Source of the DNA: Staphylococcus hominis subsp. hominis
GTDB lineage: Bacteria; Bacillota; Bacilli; Staphylococcales; Staphylococcaceae
Direction of reading: 5' to 3'
Length of the DNA: 64,000 bases
NCBI RefSeq assembly: GCF_002901845.1
Contig: NZ_PPQE01000025.1
Location: 166,808-230,807, forward strand
The notes under the pieces were generated by a model. The model was not told the origin of the DNA. It did no database searches and saw only the letters and a list, made by a program, of their open reading frames with translations. Shown here piece after piece: positions 1 to 12,908 of the stretch (the first letter of the stretch is position 1; each line of letters starts with the position of its first letter). The translations under genes were made by a program, and so were the position numbers.

Positions 1-1
1 T

Positions 2-1813
2 GGAAAACCTACATTAATTATAGCGCATAATAAAACGTTAGCAGGTCAATTGTATAGTGAATTTAAAGAGTTCTTTCCTGAAAATAGGGTAGAATATTTC
101 GTGAGTTACTACGATTATTATCAACCTGAAGCATATGTACCATCAACGGATACATTTATCGAAAAAGACGCCTCAATTAACGATGAAATTGATCAGTTAC
201 GACATTCAGCTACAAGTGCTTTATTCGAACGTGATGATGTGATTATTATTGCAAGTGTAAGTTGTATTTATGGTTTAGGTAATCCAGAAGAATACAAAGA
301 CTTAGTTGTTAGCGTTCGAGTAGGAATGGAAATGGATAGAAGTGAGCTTCTTCGAAAATTAGTCGATGTTCAGTATTCAAGGAACGACATCGATTTTCAA
401 CGTGGTACATTTAGAGTAAGAGGAGATGTTGTAGAAATCTTTCCTGCTTCAAGAGAAGAAATGTGTATCCGAGTGGAATTCTTTGGCGATGAAGTTGATA
501 GAATCAGAGAAGTAAATTATCTAACTGGTGAAGTGATACGTGAAAGAGAACATTTTGCCATATTCCCTGCTTCCCACTTTGTTACTAGAGAAGAAAAAAT
601 GAAAGTCGCTATTGAACGTATTGAAAAAGAACTTGAAGAGCGATTAAAAGAATTGAAAGCTGAAAATAAATTATTAGAAGCACAACGTCTAGAACAACGT
701 ACAAATTATGACTTAGAAATGATGAGAGAGATGGGCTTTTGTTCTGGAATAGAGAATTATTCTGTTCATTTAACATTAAGACCACTTGGTTCCACACCTT
801 ATACTTTACTTGATTATTTTGGTGATGATTGGCTTGTAATGATAGATGAGTCGCACGTGACGTTACCACAAATTAGAGGTATGTTTAATGGAGACCAAGC
901 ACGTAAAAAAGTACTCGTAGATCATGGTTTCCGTTTACCAAGTGCTATGGATAACCGTCCGCTTAAATTTGAAGAATTTGAACAAAAAACTAAACAGCTC
1001 GTTTATGTTTCAGCAACACCTGGTCCATATGAAATTGAACATACTGATAAAATGGTAGAACAAATTATTCGACCAACTGGTTTATTAGATCCTAAAATTG
1101 ATGTTCGACCTACGAAGAATCAAATTGATGATTTACTCAGTGAAATTCAAGAAAGAATTGATAGGAATGAACGTGTACTTGTCACAACCTTAACTAAAAA
1201 AATGAGTGAAGATTTGACAACATATATGAAAGAGGCAGGAATTAAAGTGAATTATCTTCATTCTGAAATCAAAACACTTGAACGTATAGAAATTATACGT
1301 GATTTAAGAATGGGCACATATGATGCTGTAGTAGGTATCAATTTGCTTAGAGAGGGTATTGATATACCTGAAGTGTCGTTAGTAGTTATTTTAGATGCAG
1401 ATAAAGAAGGATTTTTACGTTCAAATCGTTCACTTATTCAAACTATCGGACGTGCTGCACGTAACGATAAAGGAGAAGTTATCATGTATGCCGATAAGAT
1501 AACAGACTCTATGCAGTACGCAATTGATGAAACACAGCGTCGTCGAGAAATACAAATGACACATAACGAAAAATATGGTATTACTCCTAAAACAATCAAT
1601 AAAAAAATACATGATGTCATTAGTGCTACAGTGGATAATGATGAAACAAATGAAAAGCAACAAACTGAAGTACCTAAGAAAATGACAAAGAAAGAACGTC
1701 AGAAAACAATTGAAAATATTGAAAAAGAAATGAAAAAAGCAGCTAAAGATTTAGACTTTGAAAGAGCAACAGAATTGAGAGATATGTTATTTGAACTAAA
1801 AGCAGAAGGGTGA
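2..1813 (+). CDS. uvrB: Excinuclease ABC subunit B, 5' end cut by window edge
   Basis: UvrB is the DNA-damage-verifying helicase-like subunit of nucleotide excision repair; it is loaded by UvrA and recruits UvrC. The open frame runs in from base 2 with no start codon, so the N-terminal part, including the Walker A loop, lies outside the window (about 60 residues missing against the usual ~660). Visible are the beta-hairpin region ([12 protein letters not shown]), the helicase motif VSATPG, motif [11 protein letters not shown], and a C-terminal UVR motif ([18 protein letters not shown]) that contacts UvrC. It lies 7 bp upstream of uvrA, whose ribosome binding site overlaps its stop, so the two form an operon. 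Identity is certain; only the truncation limits the entry. Confidence 0.97.
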   Translation, partial: GKPTLIIAHNKTLAGQLYSEFKEFFPENRVEYFVSYYDYYQPEAYVPSTDTFIEKDASINDEIDQLRHSATSALFERDDVIIIASVSCIYGLGNPEEYKDLVVSVRVGMEMDRSELLRKLVDVQYSRNDIDFQRGTFRVRGDVVEIFPASREEMCIRVEFFGDEVDRIREVNYLTGEVIREREHFAIFPASHFVTREEKMKVAIERIEKELEERLKELKAENKLLEAQRLEQRTNYDLEMMREMGFCSGIENYSVHLTLRPLGSTPYTLLDYFGDDWLVMIDESHVTLPQIRGMFNGDQARKKVLVDHGFRLPSAMDNRPLKFEEFEQKTKQLVYVSATPGPYEIEHTDKMVEQIIRPTGLLDPKIDVRPTKNQIDDLLSEIQERIDRNERVLVTTLTKKMSEDLTTYMKEAGIKVNYLHSEIKTLERIEIIRDLRMGTYDAVVGINLLREGIDIPEVSLVVILDADKEGFLRSNRSLIQTIGRAARNDKGEVIMYADKITDSMQYAIDETQRRREIQMTHNEKYGITPKTINKKIHDVISATVDNDETNEKQQTEVPKKMTKKERQKTIENIEKEMKKAAKDLDFERATELRDMLFELKAEG

Positions 1814-1820
1814 TTATTAC

Positions 1821-4661
1821 ATGAAAGGTCCAAGTATCGTAGTTAAAGGTGCAAGAGCACATAACTTAAAAGATATCGATATTGAGTTACCAAAGAACAA
1901 ACTTATAGTGATGACTGGTCTCTCTGGGTCGGGAAAATCATCACTTGCATTTGACACAATATATGCTGAAGGACAACGTCGCTATGTAGAATCGTTAAGT
2001 GCCTACGCACGACAATTTTTAGGACAAATGGATAAGCCAGATGTTGATACCATTGAGGGACTATCACCTGCAATTTCAATTGACCAAAAAACGACAAGTA
2101 AAAACCCGCGTTCTACAGTAGCTACTGTGACTGAAATATATGATTACATTCGATTATTATATGCACGTGTGGGGAAAGCATTTTGTCCATATCATGGAAT
2201 CGAAATTGAATCGCAAACCGTGCAGCAAATGGTAGATCGTATATTAGAATTAGAAGAAAGAACTAAAATTCAAATTTTAGCTCCTTTAGTTTCACATAGA
2301 AAAGGGAGCCATGAAAAATTAATTGAAGATATTGGCAAAAAGGGATATGTCAGATTACGTGTCGATGGTGAAGTGGTCGATGTAAACGAGGTTCCTGCAC
2401 TAGATAAAAATAAAAATCATACTATTGAAGTAGTTGTAGATCGTTTAGTTGTAAAATCAGGAATAGAAACAAGATTAGCAGATTCAATAGAAACAAGTTT
2501 AGAGCTAGGTGAAGGAAACCTTACTGTTGATGTCATTGGTGGAGAAGAGCTCAAATTCTCTGAAAATCATGCTTGTCCAATTTGTGGATTTTCTATAGGT
2601 GAATTAGAACCTAGAATGTTTAGTTTTAATAGCCCATTCGGTGCTTGTCCAACATGTGATGGATTAGGTCAAAGACTTACAGTAGATCTAGATTTGGTTG
2701 TTCCTGATACTAATAAAACTTTAAATGAAGGTGCGATTGAACCTTGGGAGCCTACAAGTTCCGACTTTTATCCAACATTATTAAAACGAGTATGTGAAGT
2801 TTATAAAATTAATATGGATAAGCCATATAAAAAATTGACTGATAGACAAAAAGATATTCTTATGAATGGGTCAGGCGATAAAGAAATTGAGTTTTCATTT
2901 CATAGTCGAAATGGAGGCACACGTCGTAGAAAAATGAAATTTGAAGGCGTAGTCCCTAATATAGATCGACGTTATCACGAATCACCATCAGAATATACAC
3001 GTGAAATGATGAGTAGATATATGACTGAACTTCCATGTGAAACATGTCACGGTAAACGTTTAAGTAAAGAAGCACTTTCAGTATATGTTGGTGGATACAA
3101 TATTGGCGAAGTTGTAGAATATTCAATTAAAAATGCACTCAAATTTTATGAGAATATAGAGTTATCAGAGCAAGACAAAGCGATTGCTAAACAAATTTTA
3201 ATTGAGATTATTTCAAGATTAACATTCTTAAATAATGTAGGGCTTGATTATTTAACACTGAATCGTTCTTCAGGAACACTATCAGGTGGAGAAGCACAAC
3301 GTATTCGTCTTGCTACTCAAATTGGATCACGATTGACAGGCGTGCTTTATGTATTGGACGAACCTTCTATCGGATTACATCAACGCGATAATGATCGTTT
3401 AATCAATACATTAAAAGAGATGAGAGATTTAGGTAACACACTCATTGTAGTTGAACATGATGACGATACGATGAGAGCAGCCGATTACCTTGTTGATGTC
3501 GGACCTGGTGCAGGTAATCATGGCGGTGAAATTGTCTCAAGTGGGACTCCTAAAAAGGTAATGAAAGACAAGAAATCCTTAACTGGTCAATATTTGAGCG
3601 GTAAAAAACGTATTGACGTCCCGGAACATCGCAGAGAAGTTACGAATCGTAAAATCTCAATTAAAGGTGCAAAAAGTAATAATTTAAAAGATGTTGATGT
3701 AGATATTCCATTGTCAGTAATGACGGTTGTAACAGGTGTTTCTGGATCAGGTAAAAGTTCATTAGTTAATGAAGTGTTATATAAATCATTAGCTCAAACA
3801 ATTAATAATTCTAAAGTTAAACCTGGAGAGTATGATGAGATCAAAGGTATTGATCAATTAGATAAGATTATAGATATTGATCAATCACCTATAGGAAGAA
3901 CACCACGTTCTAACCCGGCGACATATACAGGTGTATTTGATGACATTAGAGATGTTTTTGCTCAAACGAATGAAGCTAAAATTAGAGGATATCAAAAAGG
4001 ACGCTTTAGTTTTAATGTTAAAGGTGGTCGTTGTGAAGCTTGTAAAGGCGATGGCATTATTAAAATAGAAATGCACTTCTTACCAGATGTATATGTGCCA
4101 TGCGAAGTGTGTGATGGCAAACGATACAATAGAGAAACTTTAGAAGTCACATATAAAGGAAAAAATATTGCAGATGTATTAGCAATGACAGTAGAAGAAG
4201 CGACTTATTTCTTTGAAAATATTCCTAAAATTCATAGAAAATTACAAACACTTGTAGATGTAGGATTAGGCTATATTACTCTAGGGCAACAAGCAACCAC
4301 ACTTTCTGGTGGGGAAGCACAACGTGTGAAACTGGCTTCAGAATTACACAAACGTTCTACAGGACGATCAATTTATATCTTAGATGAACCTACTACAGGT
4401 CTTCATGTTGACGATATCAGTCGATTATTAAAAGTATTAAATCGCCTTGTGGAAAATGGAGATACAGTGGTTATTATTGAACATAATTTAGATGTTATTA
4501 AAACAGCAGATTATATTATAGATTTAGGACCAGAAGGCGGAGAAGGTGGCGGTACTATCGTTGCAACTGGAACGCCAGAAGACATTGCAAGTGTGGAAGC
4601 TTCTTATACAGGTAAGTACTTAAAAACAGTGTTAGAACGTGATAAAGTGCGAGATGAATAA
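1821..4661 (+). CDS. uvrA: Excinuclease ABC subunit A
   Basis: UvrA is the damage-sensing ABC-type ATPase of nucleotide excision repair and acts as a dimer with UvrB. At 946 residues it is full length. Both nucleotide-binding halves are visible: Walker [10 protein letters not shown] near residue 31 and GVSGSGKSS near 640, and two signature motifs, [11 protein letters not shown] and [11 protein letters not shown]. Zinc-finger cysteine pairs are present (CPIC...CPTC in the first half, CEAC...CEVC in the second). The ATG is preceded by a purine-rich AGAAGGGTGAT that overlaps the end of uvrB. A strong terminator follows, so uvrBA is a closed unit here. Nothing is missing. Confidence 0.98.
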   Translation: MKGPSIVVKGARAHNLKDIDIELPKNKLIVMTGLSGSGKSSLAFDTIYAEGQRRYVESLSAYARQFLGQMDKPDVDTIEGLSPAISIDQKTTSKNPRSTVATVTEIYDYIRLLYARVGKAFCPYHGIEIESQTVQQMVDRILELEERTKIQILAPLVSHRKGSHEKLIEDIGKKGYVRLRVDGEVVDVNEVPALDKNKNHTIEVVVDRLVVKSGIETRLADSIETSLELGEGNLTVDVIGGEELKFSENHACPICGFSIGELEPRMFSFNSPFGACPTCDGLGQRLTVDLDLVVPDTNKTLNEGAIEPWEPTSSDFYPTLLKRVCEVYKINMDKPYKKLTDRQKDILMNGSGDKEIEFSFHSRNGGTRRRKMKFEGVVPNIDRRYHESPSEYTREMMSRYMTELPCETCHGKRLSKEALSVYVGGYNIGEVVEYSIKNALKFYENIELSEQDKAIAKQILIEIISRLTFLNNVGLDYLTLNRSSGTLSGGEAQRIRLATQIGSRLTGVLYVLDEPSIGLHQRDNDRLINTLKEMRDLGNTLIVVEHDDDTMRAADYLVDVGPGAGNHGGEIVSSGTPKKVMKDKKSLTGQYLSGKKRIDVPEHRREVTNRKISIKGAKSNNLKDVDVDIPLSVMTVVTGVSGSGKSSLVNEVLYKSLAQTINNSKVKPGEYDEIKGIDQLDKIIDIDQSPIGRTPRSNPATYTGVFDDIRDVFAQTNEAKIRGYQKGRFSFNVKGGRCEACKGDGIIKIEMHFLPDVYVPCEVCDGKRYNRETLEVTYKGKNIADVLAMTVEEATYFFENIPKIHRKLQTLVDVGLGYITLGQQATTLSGGEAQRVKLASELHKRSTGRSIYILDEPTTGLHVDDISRLLKVLNRLVENGDTVVIIEHNLDVIKTADYIIDLGPEGGEGGGTIVATGTPEDIASVEASYTGKYLKTVLERDKVRDE

Positions 4662-4731
4662 AATAGAATTTAATGTGCGATAGTGCTTTTTTAGAGTATA
4701 AATGAAGTAGAATATCATTTTAATGGTTTTG

Positions 4732-4769
4732 AAAAAAGGAGTAGAAAAATAATTTTCTACTCCTTTTTT
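4732..4769 (+). terminator. Rho-independent terminator after uvrA
   Basis: A stem of AAAAAAGGAGTAGAAAA and its complement TTTTCTACTCCTTTTTT encloses a short loop and ends in a T run. It lies about 70 bp after the uvrA stop and before hprK. Confidence 0.85.
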
Positions 4770-4839
4770 ATATAACATATTGTTATATTTTTGATATGAT
4801 AAGAGATGAATTAATTCAAGGGAATTTTGAGGTGAACTC

Positions 4840-5775
4840 ATGTTAACGACAGAGAGATTGGTTAAAGTATTAAAACTGAAGCTATTTACTGGAGAAAAAG
4901 GATTAAATAAAACAATTAAAAATATTGATATTTCTAGACCTGGTTTAGAAATGGCAGGTTATTTTTCTCATTATGCAGCAAATCGTATTCAATTATTAGG
5001 TACCACTGAATTATCATTTTACAATTTATTACCAGATGAAGAAAGACGAGGACGAATGAGAAAATTATGTCGTCCTGAAACCCCAGCAATTATTGTGACA
5101 AGAGGATTAGAGCCTCCTCAGGAACTGATTGAAGCGGCTCAAGAAATGGAGACACCTTTGATTGTTTCTAAAGATGCTACGACAAGTTTAATGAGTCGAT
5201 TAACGACATTTTTAGAACATGAGTTGGCTAAAACGACCTCTCTACACGGCGTTTTAGTAGACGTATATGGTGTAGGCGTATTGATTACAGGAGACTCTGG
5301 CATCGGAAAAAGTGAAACAGCATTAGAATTAGTAAAACGAGGTCATCGTTTAGTAGCAGATGATAATGTTGAAATTCGCGAAATTACGAAAGACGAATTG
5401 ATTGGTACACCACCTAAGTTAATTGAACATTTATTAGAAATACGTGGACTAGGAATTATCAATGTCATGACTTTATTTGGAGCGGGGTCAATTCTAACCC
5501 AAAAACAAATACGGTTAAATATAAATCTTGAAAATTGGGATAAGAATAAATTATATGATCGCGTTGGCTTAAATGAAGAAACGTTAAAGATTTTAGATAC
5601 GGAAATAACTAAAAAAACAATCCCTGTAAGACCAGGAAGAAACGTTGCTGTTATTATAGAAGTAGCTGCAATGAATTATCGTTTAAATATCATGGGTATT
5701 AATACAGCTGAAGAATTTAATCAACGTTTAAATGAAGAAATTCTCAAGAATGGGAATCAGAATGAAGGGATATAG
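4840..5775 (+). CDS. hprK: HPr kinase/phosphorylase
   Basis: HprK phosphorylates and dephosphorylates HPr at Ser46, linking glycolytic state to CcpA-dependent carbon catabolite control. The protein is 311 residues, the family's usual length. The Walker A loop GDSGIGKSE is near residue 152 and the HprK signature [10 protein letters not shown] near residue 203. The ATG follows GAGGTG with good spacing. The stop is 3 bp from lgt, and lgt, an acyltransferase and a TPR protein follow closely, the standard staphylococcal operon. HprK and Lgt are not functionally linked; the co-location is simply conserved in Firmicutes. Confidence 0.97.
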   Translation: MLTTERLVKVLKLKLFTGEKGLNKTIKNIDISRPGLEMAGYFSHYAANRIQLLGTTELSFYNLLPDEERRGRMRKLCRPETPAIIVTRGLEPPQELIEAAQEMETPLIVSKDATTSLMSRLTTFLEHELAKTTSLHGVLVDVYGVGVLITGDSGIGKSETALELVKRGHRLVADDNVEIREITKDELIGTPPKLIEHLLEIRGLGIINVMTLFGAGSILTQKQIRLNINLENWDKNKLYDRVGLNEETLKILDTEITKKTIPVRPGRNVAVIIEVAAMNYRLNIMGINTAEEFNQRLNEEILKNGNQNEGI

Positions 5776-5778
5776 TAT

Positions 5779-6621
5779 ATGTTTTTTAATTTGAATTATA
5801 TCAATCCTACTGCTATCGATATAGGTCCTTTATCGATAAAATGGTATGGAATTATTATTGCAGTAGGAATATTGATTGGATATTTTATTGCTCAAGAAAG
5901 CTTGAAATCTATAGGATTACATAAAGATACATTAGTAGATATTATTTTTTATTGTGCAATTTTCGGATTTCTAGTTGCAAGAATTTATTTTGTTATATTT
6001 CAATGGCCTTATTATATGGAAAATCCATCAGAAATACCTAAAATTTGGCATGGCGGGATAGCTATTCACGGTGGATTAATAGGTGGCTTTATTACTGGAA
6101 TTATTCTATGTAAATTGAAAAATCTTAATCCTTTTCAACTTGGAGATATTGTTGCACCAAGCATTATATTAGCTCAAGGTATAGGGCGATGGGGCAATTT
6201 TATGAATCATGAAGCTCATGGCGGACCAGTATCAAGAACATTTCTAGAAAATATGCATATTCCAGAATTTATTATTCGAAATATGTATATTGAAGGTGTA
6301 TACTATCATCCTACTTTTTTATATGAATCTATTTGGGATATACTTGGTTTTATTATATTAATTACTCTTAGAAAGTATTTACGCGTTGGAGAAACATTTT
6401 CATTATATCTCATTTGGTATTCAATAGGGCGCTTCTTCGTTGAAGGATTACGAACAGACAGTTTAATGTTAACAAGTCATATTCGCGTAGCTCAACTTGT
6501 TTCAATTATTTTAATTATTATTGGTATGACTTTGATTATCTATCGTCGAATAAAATATCAACCAGCTATTTATAAAAATGCTGGACCATTAACTTGGAAT
6601 TCAAGAGGGAAAGTAAAATAA
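5779..6621 (+). CDS. lgt: Prolipoprotein diacylglyceryl transferase
   Basis: Lgt transfers diacylglycerol from phosphatidylglycerol to the lipobox cysteine of prolipoproteins, the first step of lipoprotein maturation at the membrane. The 280-residue protein has about seven hydrophobic segments, the HGGIAIHGG motif and the Lgt signature [14 protein letters not shown] with the invariant arginine and asparagine. The ATG follows AAGGGA at the end of hprK. Its TAA overlaps the ATG of the downstream acyltransferase (TAATG), implying translational coupling. Substrates in this window include MetQ and the small lipoprotein at 30281-30457. Confidence 0.97.
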   Translation: MFFNLNYINPTAIDIGPLSIKWYGIIIAVGILIGYFIAQESLKSIGLHKDTLVDIIFYCAIFGFLVARIYFVIFQWPYYMENPSEIPKIWHGGIAIHGGLIGGFITGIILCKLKNLNPFQLGDIVAPSIILAQGIGRWGNFMNHEAHGGPVSRTFLENMHIPEFIIRNMYIEGVYYHPTFLYESIWDILGFIILITLRKYLRVGETFSLYLIWYSIGRFFVEGLRTDSLMLTSHIRVAQLVSIILIIIGMTLIIYRRIKYQPAIYKNAGPLTWNSRGKVK

Positions 6622-7100
6622 TGAGACGATTAACTATTATTAATACACAGTCGATGAATCCCTTATGGCGCATTTACCAATTTGTTCGTTTTTCTAAAGT
6701 GTTAAAAAATACAGTAATAATAGAAATAAGTCGATTTATTCCTTTTTTAAATGTGAAACGATATGTTTATATTCATTTCTTGAAGATGTCAATTGGGGAA
6801 CGAACTGCATTTGCCTATAAGGTAATGCCTGATATTTTTCATCCCCAGTTAATATCTATTGGCAGTAATACTGTTATTGGTTATAATACAACAATATTAA
6901 CGCATGAAATTTTAGTAAATGAGTATCGTTATGGACGAGTGGACATTGGTTCTCATACTTTAATTGGAGCAAATGTGACCATTTTACCTGGAGTGAAAAT
7001 CGGTCATAACGTTATGATTAAAGCAGGTACTATCGTCTCTAAAGATGTTCCCAATGATACTATTGCTTTTGGAAACCCCATGCAAATTCATAATAAATAA
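6621..7100 (+). CDS. Left-handed beta-helix acyltransferase
   Basis: This 159-residue protein resembles the maltose/galactoside O-acetyltransferase family, which transfers acyl groups from CoA donors. The C-terminal half carries hexapeptide repeats of the left-handed beta-helix type (IGSNTVIGYNTTI, IGSHTLIGANVTI, IGHNVMIKAGTIV), ending with the typical AFGNP. The start chosen is the ATG that overlaps the lgt stop, with AGAGGGA about 10 bp upstream; a longer frame inside lgt is unlikely. The acceptor cannot be read from sequence. Its fixed position between lgt and a TPR gene suggests a cell-envelope or surface-sugar substrate, which is inference. Confidence 0.85.
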   Translation: MRRLTIINTQSMNPLWRIYQFVRFSKVLKNTVIIEISRFIPFLNVKRYVYIHFLKMSIGERTAFAYKVMPDIFHPQLISIGSNTVIGYNTTILTHEILVNEYRYGRVDIGSHTLIGANVTILPGVKIGHNVMIKAGTIVSKDVPNDTIAFGNPMQIHNK

Positions 7101-7117
7101 GAAAGTGGTGACAAAGC

Positions 7118-8557
7118 ATGGCACGAAAGGAACAAAAAATTATTCCAATGACTTTTGATGAGAATTTTTATCGAAAGATGGCAGATCAAAAATATAAACA
7201 GAGAAATTATAGAAAAGCAGCTGAATATTATGGAAATGTGCTAGATTTGTCACCTGAAGATTTTGATATAAAACTTAAGTATGCCGATTGTTTAAATGAA
7301 TTGAATTTGAATAAAAAAGCAGAAAAAATGTTTTATGAAAGCATTATAAATGATCATAATGTATCAGAAAGTTATTATCAATTGAGTCAGCTGAATATTA
7401 AACTTAATGAGCCAAACAAGGCCTTCTTGTTTGGTATTAATTATGTAGTTTTATCAAATGATGATTCTTTTAGAGAAGAATTAGAAAACATGTTCGAAGT
7501 TTCTTATATTGAAGAAAATAAAATTGAAATGGAAGCACAATTATTTGCAGTTCAATTATTATTTCAATATTTATTCGCTCAAGGACGGTTACAAGAAGCA
7601 CGAACGTATATTTTAAAACAAAACGATGATATTCAGTCGCATCGCGTTATTAGAAATTTACTAGCAATGTGTTATCTTTATTTGAGTGAATATGAGATTG
7701 CTAAAGAATTATTCGAAACATTGCTTGCTGAAGATAACTCGGATGTTCATGCACTATGTCATTATACATTGCTATTATATAATACTAATGAAACAGAGAA
7801 GTATCACAAATATATAAAAATATTAAATAAAGTGATGCCGATGAATGAAGATGAAAGTTTTAAGTTAGGTATTGTACTAAGTTATCTTAAACAGTACAAA
7901 GCGTCTCAACAACTTTTATTACCTTTATATAAAAAGGGTAAGTTTGTTTCAGTTCAAATGTTTAATGCTTTAAGTTATAACTATTATTACTTAGGAAATA
8001 AAGAACAAAGTAAACTATTTTGGGATAAATTATTGCAAATTTCTGAAGTAAATGTGGGGTATGCCCCATGGGTATTAGAAGAAAGTAAATACACATTTGA
8101 ACAAAAAATATTACCTTTATTATTAGATGATGACAGTCATTATCGATTATATGGCGTATTTTTATTAAATCAGTTAAATGGAAAAGAAATACTAATGACT
8201 GAAGACATTTGGTCAGTATTGGAAAACATGAATGACTATGAAAAGTTATATTTAACTTACTTAGTTCAAGGATTACATTTAAATAAGCTTGATTTTATTC
8301 ATAAAGGCTTAAAGAAAATATATGACGTTGAAGAACTATCGTTTGATACAGAATTATTTGTCAGTTGGATTGATAAAGGAGAAGCTTTAATCGTTGAAGG
8401 CGTTAATTTTAAAGAGTTAAATAGATATATTGCGGCACATGTTTATTTATATTACCGTTATCATAAAAAGCATATAACTAAAAAGAAAATTATTGAAATT
8501 TTTAATACTACAAGATATAAATTAGATAACGCAATTGATAAATTATTGAGCATATAA
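7118..8557 (+). CDS. Tetratricopeptide-repeat protein
   Basis: This 479-residue soluble protein has TPR-like helical pairs at the N-terminus, for example YRKAAEYYGNVLDLSPEDFDI near residues 30-50 and a second at about 60-90, then a long helical region with weaker repeats. There is no signal peptide or membrane segment. TPR proteins are protein-protein scaffolds; no enzymatic motif is visible. It starts 17 bp after the acyltransferase with a GAAAGTGGTG ribosome site, making it the last gene of the hprK-lgt operon before the trxB promoter. The partner is unknown. The family is conserved at this position in staphylococci. Confidence 0.8.
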   Translation: MARKEQKIIPMTFDENFYRKMADQKYKQRNYRKAAEYYGNVLDLSPEDFDIKLKYADCLNELNLNKKAEKMFYESIINDHNVSESYYQLSQLNIKLNEPNKAFLFGINYVVLSNDDSFREELENMFEVSYIEENKIEMEAQLFAVQLLFQYLFAQGRLQEARTYILKQNDDIQSHRVIRNLLAMCYLYLSEYEIAKELFETLLAEDNSDVHALCHYTLLLYNTNETEKYHKYIKILNKVMPMNEDESFKLGIVLSYLKQYKASQQLLLPLYKKGKFVSVQMFNALSYNYYYLGNKEQSKLFWDKLLQISEVNVGYAPWVLEESKYTFEQKILPLLLDDDSHYRLYGVFLLNQLNGKEILMTEDIWSVLENMNDYEKLYLTYLVQGLHLNKLDFIHKGLKKIYDVEELSFDTELFVSWIDKGEALIVEGVNFKELNRYIAAHVYLYYRYHKKHITKKKIIEIFNTTRYKLDNAIDKLLSI

Positions 8558-9562
<1,005 letters not shown>

Positions 9563-9572
9563 GATATTAATT

Positions 9573-9617
9573 AAAGCTAGAATAATCACTTCTGATAGAA
9601 GTATTATTACTAGCTTT
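9573..9617 (+). terminator. Terminator after trxB
   Basis: Imperfect hairpin: AAAGCTAG-AATAAT-ACTTC pairs with GAAGTATTATTACTAGC, followed by a T run. It lies 10 bp after the trxB stop. Confidence 0.75.
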
Positions 9618-9715
9618 TTTCTTAGCAGTAAAGTCGATACAAATTGTTAGCAATGTAAAAATATATGCTATGATGTTATATAAATATATGTATGATTAAA
9701 TGGATGGTGCTTAGA

Positions 9716-10630
9716 ATGGTTAATCAAATAAATGATGAAATGAGCAAAAGTGAACTATTAGTTATTACGGGATTGTCTGGCGCTGGTAAATCATTAGTTA
9801 TTCAATGTTTAGAAGATATTGGCTTTTTCTGTGTAGATAATTTACCGCCTATATTACTACCTAAACTTGTGGAGTTAATGGAGCAAGGTAATCCTTCACT
9901 TCAAAAAGTAGCAATTGCAATTGATTTAAGAGGAAAAGAGTTATTTAAATCACTTGTAGATGAAATTGATGCAATTAAAACGCGAAATGATGTTATTGTA
10001 GATATTATGTTTTTAGAAGCTACAACTGAAAAATTAATTTCTAGATATAAAGAATCACGTAGAGCGCACCCTTTAAATCAAAATGGTCAAATGTCTTTAA
10101 TTGATTCAATTCTAGAAGAACAACAATTGCTTTCAAATATTAGGTCAATAGCGAATTACATTATTGATACTACAGAGTTAAAGCCTAAAGAATTAAAAGA
10201 AAGAATCAAACGTCGTTTCGCCAATGAAAAAATGAATTCATTTAGTATTAATGTAACTAGTTTTGGATTTAAACATGGTATTCAGAAAGATGCTGATTTA
10301 GTATTCGATGTACGTTTTTTACCTAATCCATATTATGTTGAAGACTTGAGACCGATGACTGGAGAAGATGAAGCAGTTTATAATTATGTGATGAAATGGA
10401 AAGAAACTGAAACTTTCTTTGAAAAACTAATGGATTTACTTATTTTTATGATTCCAGGTTATAAAAAAGAGGGTAAATCGCAACTGGTTATAGCAATAGG
10501 GTGTACCGGCGGACAACATCGCTCTGTAGCCTTAGCTAAGCGTATCGGAGAAGAGTTAAATGATATATTTGATTATAATGTGTATGTTCATCATAGAGAT
10601 GCACATATTGAAAGTGGCGTGAAGAAATGA
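9716..10630 (+). CDS. rapZ: RNase adapter / UDP-GlcNAc-sensing P-loop protein RapZ (YvcJ)
   Basis: RapZ/YvcJ is a nucleotide-hydrolysing P-loop protein; in E. coli it guides RNase E to sRNAs that control GlmS, and in Bacillus YvcJ affects competence. The P-loop GLSGAGKS is near residue 19 and the conserved [10 protein letters not shown] near residue 262. The start chosen (ATG 9716) has GGATGGTG about 7 bp upstream; a more upstream ATG at 9692 has no ribosome site. The protein is 304 residues, close to family length. Its last bases overlap the start of yvcK. The rapZ-yvcK-whiA trio is a conserved Firmicute cluster. Confidence 0.93.
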   Translation: MVNQINDEMSKSELLVITGLSGAGKSLVIQCLEDIGFFCVDNLPPILLPKLVELMEQGNPSLQKVAIAIDLRGKELFKSLVDEIDAIKTRNDVIVDIMFLEATTEKLISRYKESRRAHPLNQNGQMSLIDSILEEQQLLSNIRSIANYIIDTTELKPKELKERIKRRFANEKMNSFSINVTSFGFKHGIQKDADLVFDVRFLPNPYYVEDLRPMTGEDEAVYNYVMKWKETETFFEKLMDLLIFMIPGYKKEGKSQLVIAIGCTGGQHRSVALAKRIGEELNDIFDYNVYVHHRDAHIESGVKK

Positions 10631-11613
10631 AACAGTTGAAAGTAGTACTAATCGGAGGAGGTACGGGACTCTCAGTACTAGCTAGAGGATTACGAGAATA
10701 TCCAATAGATATCACTGCTATTGTTACAGTCGCAGATGATGGTGGTAGTACAGGTAAAATTAGGGATGAAATGTCTATTCCTGCTCCAGGAGATATTAGA
10801 AATGTCATTGCAGCGCTAAGTGATGCGGAACCTATTCTAGAAGAATTATTTCAGTATCGTTTTGAAGAACATCAAATTGAAGGTCACTCATTAGGTAATT
10901 TATTACTTGCAGCACTCACAAATATAAAAAATGACTTTGGTCATGCAGTGAAAGAATTAAGTAAAATTTTAAACATTAAAGGAAAAGTGATTCCATCTAC
11001 TAATACTAATGTTATGTTAAATGCTGTATTAGAAGATGGTGAGATTGTTGAAGGTGAATCTAAAATACCTAAAAAAAATAAAAAAATTCGACGTGTCTAT
11101 TTAGAACCATCTAATGTAGAACCCATGCAGGAAGCTGTTGATGCTTTACAAGAAGCGGATTTAATTGTTCTAGGTCCTGGTTCACTGTATACGAGTGTAA
11201 TTTCAAATTTGTGTATTGAAGGTATTTCTAAAGCAATAATAAGTTCACAAGCACCGAAATTATACATATCTAATATTATGACTCAACCAGGAGAAACAAA
11301 TGATTATGATGTCTACGATCATATTAAAGCTATTCATCAACATGCTGGAGAACCATTTATTGATTATGTTATTTGTAGTAATGATGCATTTGATGAACAG
11401 ATTCTTCAACGATATAAAGAACGTAATGCTCATCCTGTTAATATGAATAAAATAAAATTAACAGAAAATCATATTAAAATGATTACTTCTAAAAATCTTG
11501 TAGAAGTTTATGACCACGTCCTCGTTCGTCATAATACAAAGGTGCTTGCTAACCTTATATATGATTTAGCACTTGAATTAACAAGTACAATTCAATTTAA
11601 ACCTAAAAAATAA
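10627..11613 (+). CDS. yvcK: Gluconeogenesis/cell-wall regulator YvcK (GlmR), CofD-like
   Basis: YvcK (GlmR) is a UDP-GlcNAc-binding regulator needed for cell-wall precursor supply on gluconeogenic carbon sources; it belongs to the CofD-like fold. The 328-residue protein begins with the nucleotide-sugar-binding [13 protein letters not shown] followed by [12 protein letters not shown], both family hallmarks, and later [12 protein letters not shown]. Its ATG overlaps the rapZ stop by 4 bp (ATGA), so translation is coupled. There is no membrane segment. The link to RapZ is functional as well as positional, since both respond to amino-sugar status in characterised relatives. Confidence 0.94.
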   Translation: MKQLKVVLIGGGTGLSVLARGLREYPIDITAIVTVADDGGSTGKIRDEMSIPAPGDIRNVIAALSDAEPILEELFQYRFEEHQIEGHSLGNLLLAALTNIKNDFGHAVKELSKILNIKGKVIPSTNTNVMLNAVLEDGEIVEGESKIPKKNKKIRRVYLEPSNVEPMQEAVDALQEADLIVLGPGSLYTSVISNLCIEGISKAIISSQAPKLYISNIMTQPGETNDYDVYDHIKAIHQHAGEPFIDYVICSNDAFDEQILQRYKERNAHPVNMNKIKLTENHIKMITSKNLVEVYDHVLVRHNTKVLANLIYDLALELTSTIQFKPKK

Positions 11614-11710
11614 ATTTTAATGAATTTAAAAATAATTTGATATAGAGTGTTATATATTTTGAGATGTTAATTACATATAATAATGATGATGAGAAAAGGA
11701 GGGAGCATCA

Positions 11711-12655
11711 ATGAGTTTTGCATCAGATATGAAAAGTGAATTGACCCGTATTGAAGTCGATGAAAGTAATGCTAAAGCTGAACTTAGCGCTTTGATTCGG
11801 ATGAACGGTGCACTCAGTTTATCTAATCAACAATTTGTAATTAATGTTCAAACTGAAAATGCGACTACGGCTCGAAGAATATATTCATTAATTAAGCGTA
11901 TTTTTAATGTGGAAGTAGAAATTTTAGTACGAAAAAAAATGAAATTAAAAAAGAATAATATCTATATTTGTCGAACTAAAGTACGTGTTAAAGAAATACT
12001 TGATGAATTAGGTATTTTAAAAAATGGTATTTTTGTTCATGATATTGATGCGAGTATGATTAAAGATGATGAAATGCGTAGAAGCTATTTAAGGGGAGCA
12101 TTTTTAGCGGGTGGATCAGTAAACAACCCAGAAACCTCTTCCTACCATTTAGAAATTTTTTCTCAATATGAAGGGCATGCTGAGGGATTAACTAAACTAA
12201 TGAACAGTTATGGATTAAATGCTAAGCATTTAGAACGAAAAAAAGGAAGTATCTCTTATTTGAAAGAAGCGGAGAAAATTTCTGAGTTTTTAAGTTTGAT
12301 AGGGGGGTACCAAGCACTATTAAAATTTGAAGATGTAAGAATAGTGAGAGATATGAGAAACTCTGTCAATAGACTAGTAAATTGTGAAACAGCTAATTTA
12401 AATAAAACTGTGAGTGCAGCTATGAAACAAGTACAAAGCATTCAATTAATTGATGAAGAAATAGGTTTAGATAATTTGCCTGATCGTTTAAGAGAGATTG
12501 CAAAATTACGAGTAGAACATCAAGAAATTTCTTTGAAAGAATTAGGAGAAATGATATCAAATGGGCCTATTTCTAAATCAGGAGTAAATCATCGCTTACG
12601 AAAATTAAATGAACTCGCTGATAAAATTAGAAATGGAGAAAAAGTCGAATTATAA
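11711..12655 (+). CDS. whiA: DNA-binding protein WhiA
   Basis: WhiA combines a degenerate LAGLIDADG homing-endonuclease-like domain with a C-terminal helix-turn-helix; in Bacillus it affects cell division and chromosome segregation, in Streptomyces sporulation. The 314-residue protein shows [15 protein letters not shown] near residue 125, where catalytic acidic residues of true endonucleases are absent, and a C-terminal HTH ([10 protein letters not shown]...[15 protein letters not shown]). AAGGAGGGAG precedes the ATG. It is separated from yvcK by about 97 bp of AT-rich sequence and followed by a terminator, then a tRNA gene on the other strand. Confidence 0.95.
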   Translation: MSFASDMKSELTRIEVDESNAKAELSALIRMNGALSLSNQQFVINVQTENATTARRIYSLIKRIFNVEVEILVRKKMKLKKNNIYICRTKVRVKEILDELGILKNGIFVHDIDASMIKDDEMRRSYLRGAFLAGGSVNNPETSSYHLEIFSQYEGHAEGLTKLMNSYGLNAKHLERKKGSISYLKEAEKISEFLSLIGGYQALLKFEDVRIVRDMRNSVNRLVNCETANLNKTVSAAMKQVQSIQLIDEEIGLDNLPDRLREIAKLRVEHQEISLKELGEMISNGPISKSGVNHRLRKLNELADKIRNGEKVEL

Positions 12656-12670
12656 AATAAAATGTGTTTT

Positions 12671-12716
12671 AAAAAATAGGATGAAACATTAATATAACGT
12701 TTCATCCTATTTTTAA
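12671..12716 (+). terminator. Terminator after whiA
   Basis: AAAAAATAGGATGAAAC pairs with GTTTCATCCTATTTTT across an AT-rich loop and ends in T residues. The A/T-flanked stem could also stop transcripts from the opposite strand, such as the tRNA. Confidence 0.85.
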
Positions 12717-12722
12717 TAATAG

Positions 12723-12794
12723 CCCCCTCGAGAGGAATCGAACCTCTATCTTAAGAACCGGAATCTTACGTGCTATCCATTACACTACGAGGAG
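12723..12794 (-). tRNA. tRNA-Arg, anticodon CCG
   Basis: Read on the minus strand, a complete cloverleaf of 72 nt is visible: acceptor CTCCTCG with CGAGGGG, D-arm GTG/CAC around TAATGGATAG, anticodon stem TAAGA/TCTTA enclosing TTCCGGT (anticodon CCG, reading CGG), and T-arm AGAGG-TTCGATT-CCTCT. The CCA end is not encoded, so it must be added by the nucleotidyltransferase. It lies alone between whiA and clpP. Confidence 0.93.
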
Positions 12795-12908
12795 TATAAT
12801 ATAAAAACTAATTTCTGTACTAAATATATAATTAACAGTACAATTTGAATATATGAATAGTGTATAAAATTATAAAACGCAACGTCAAATAAATGTAAAG
12901 GTATTATT

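Noticed and set aside
609..869. Minus-strand open frame inside uvrB
   Set aside because: It is antisense to a conserved coding region, has no ribosome site and gives a low-complexity, non-family protein; the same applies to other short frames opposite glycolytic, suf and lipA genes.
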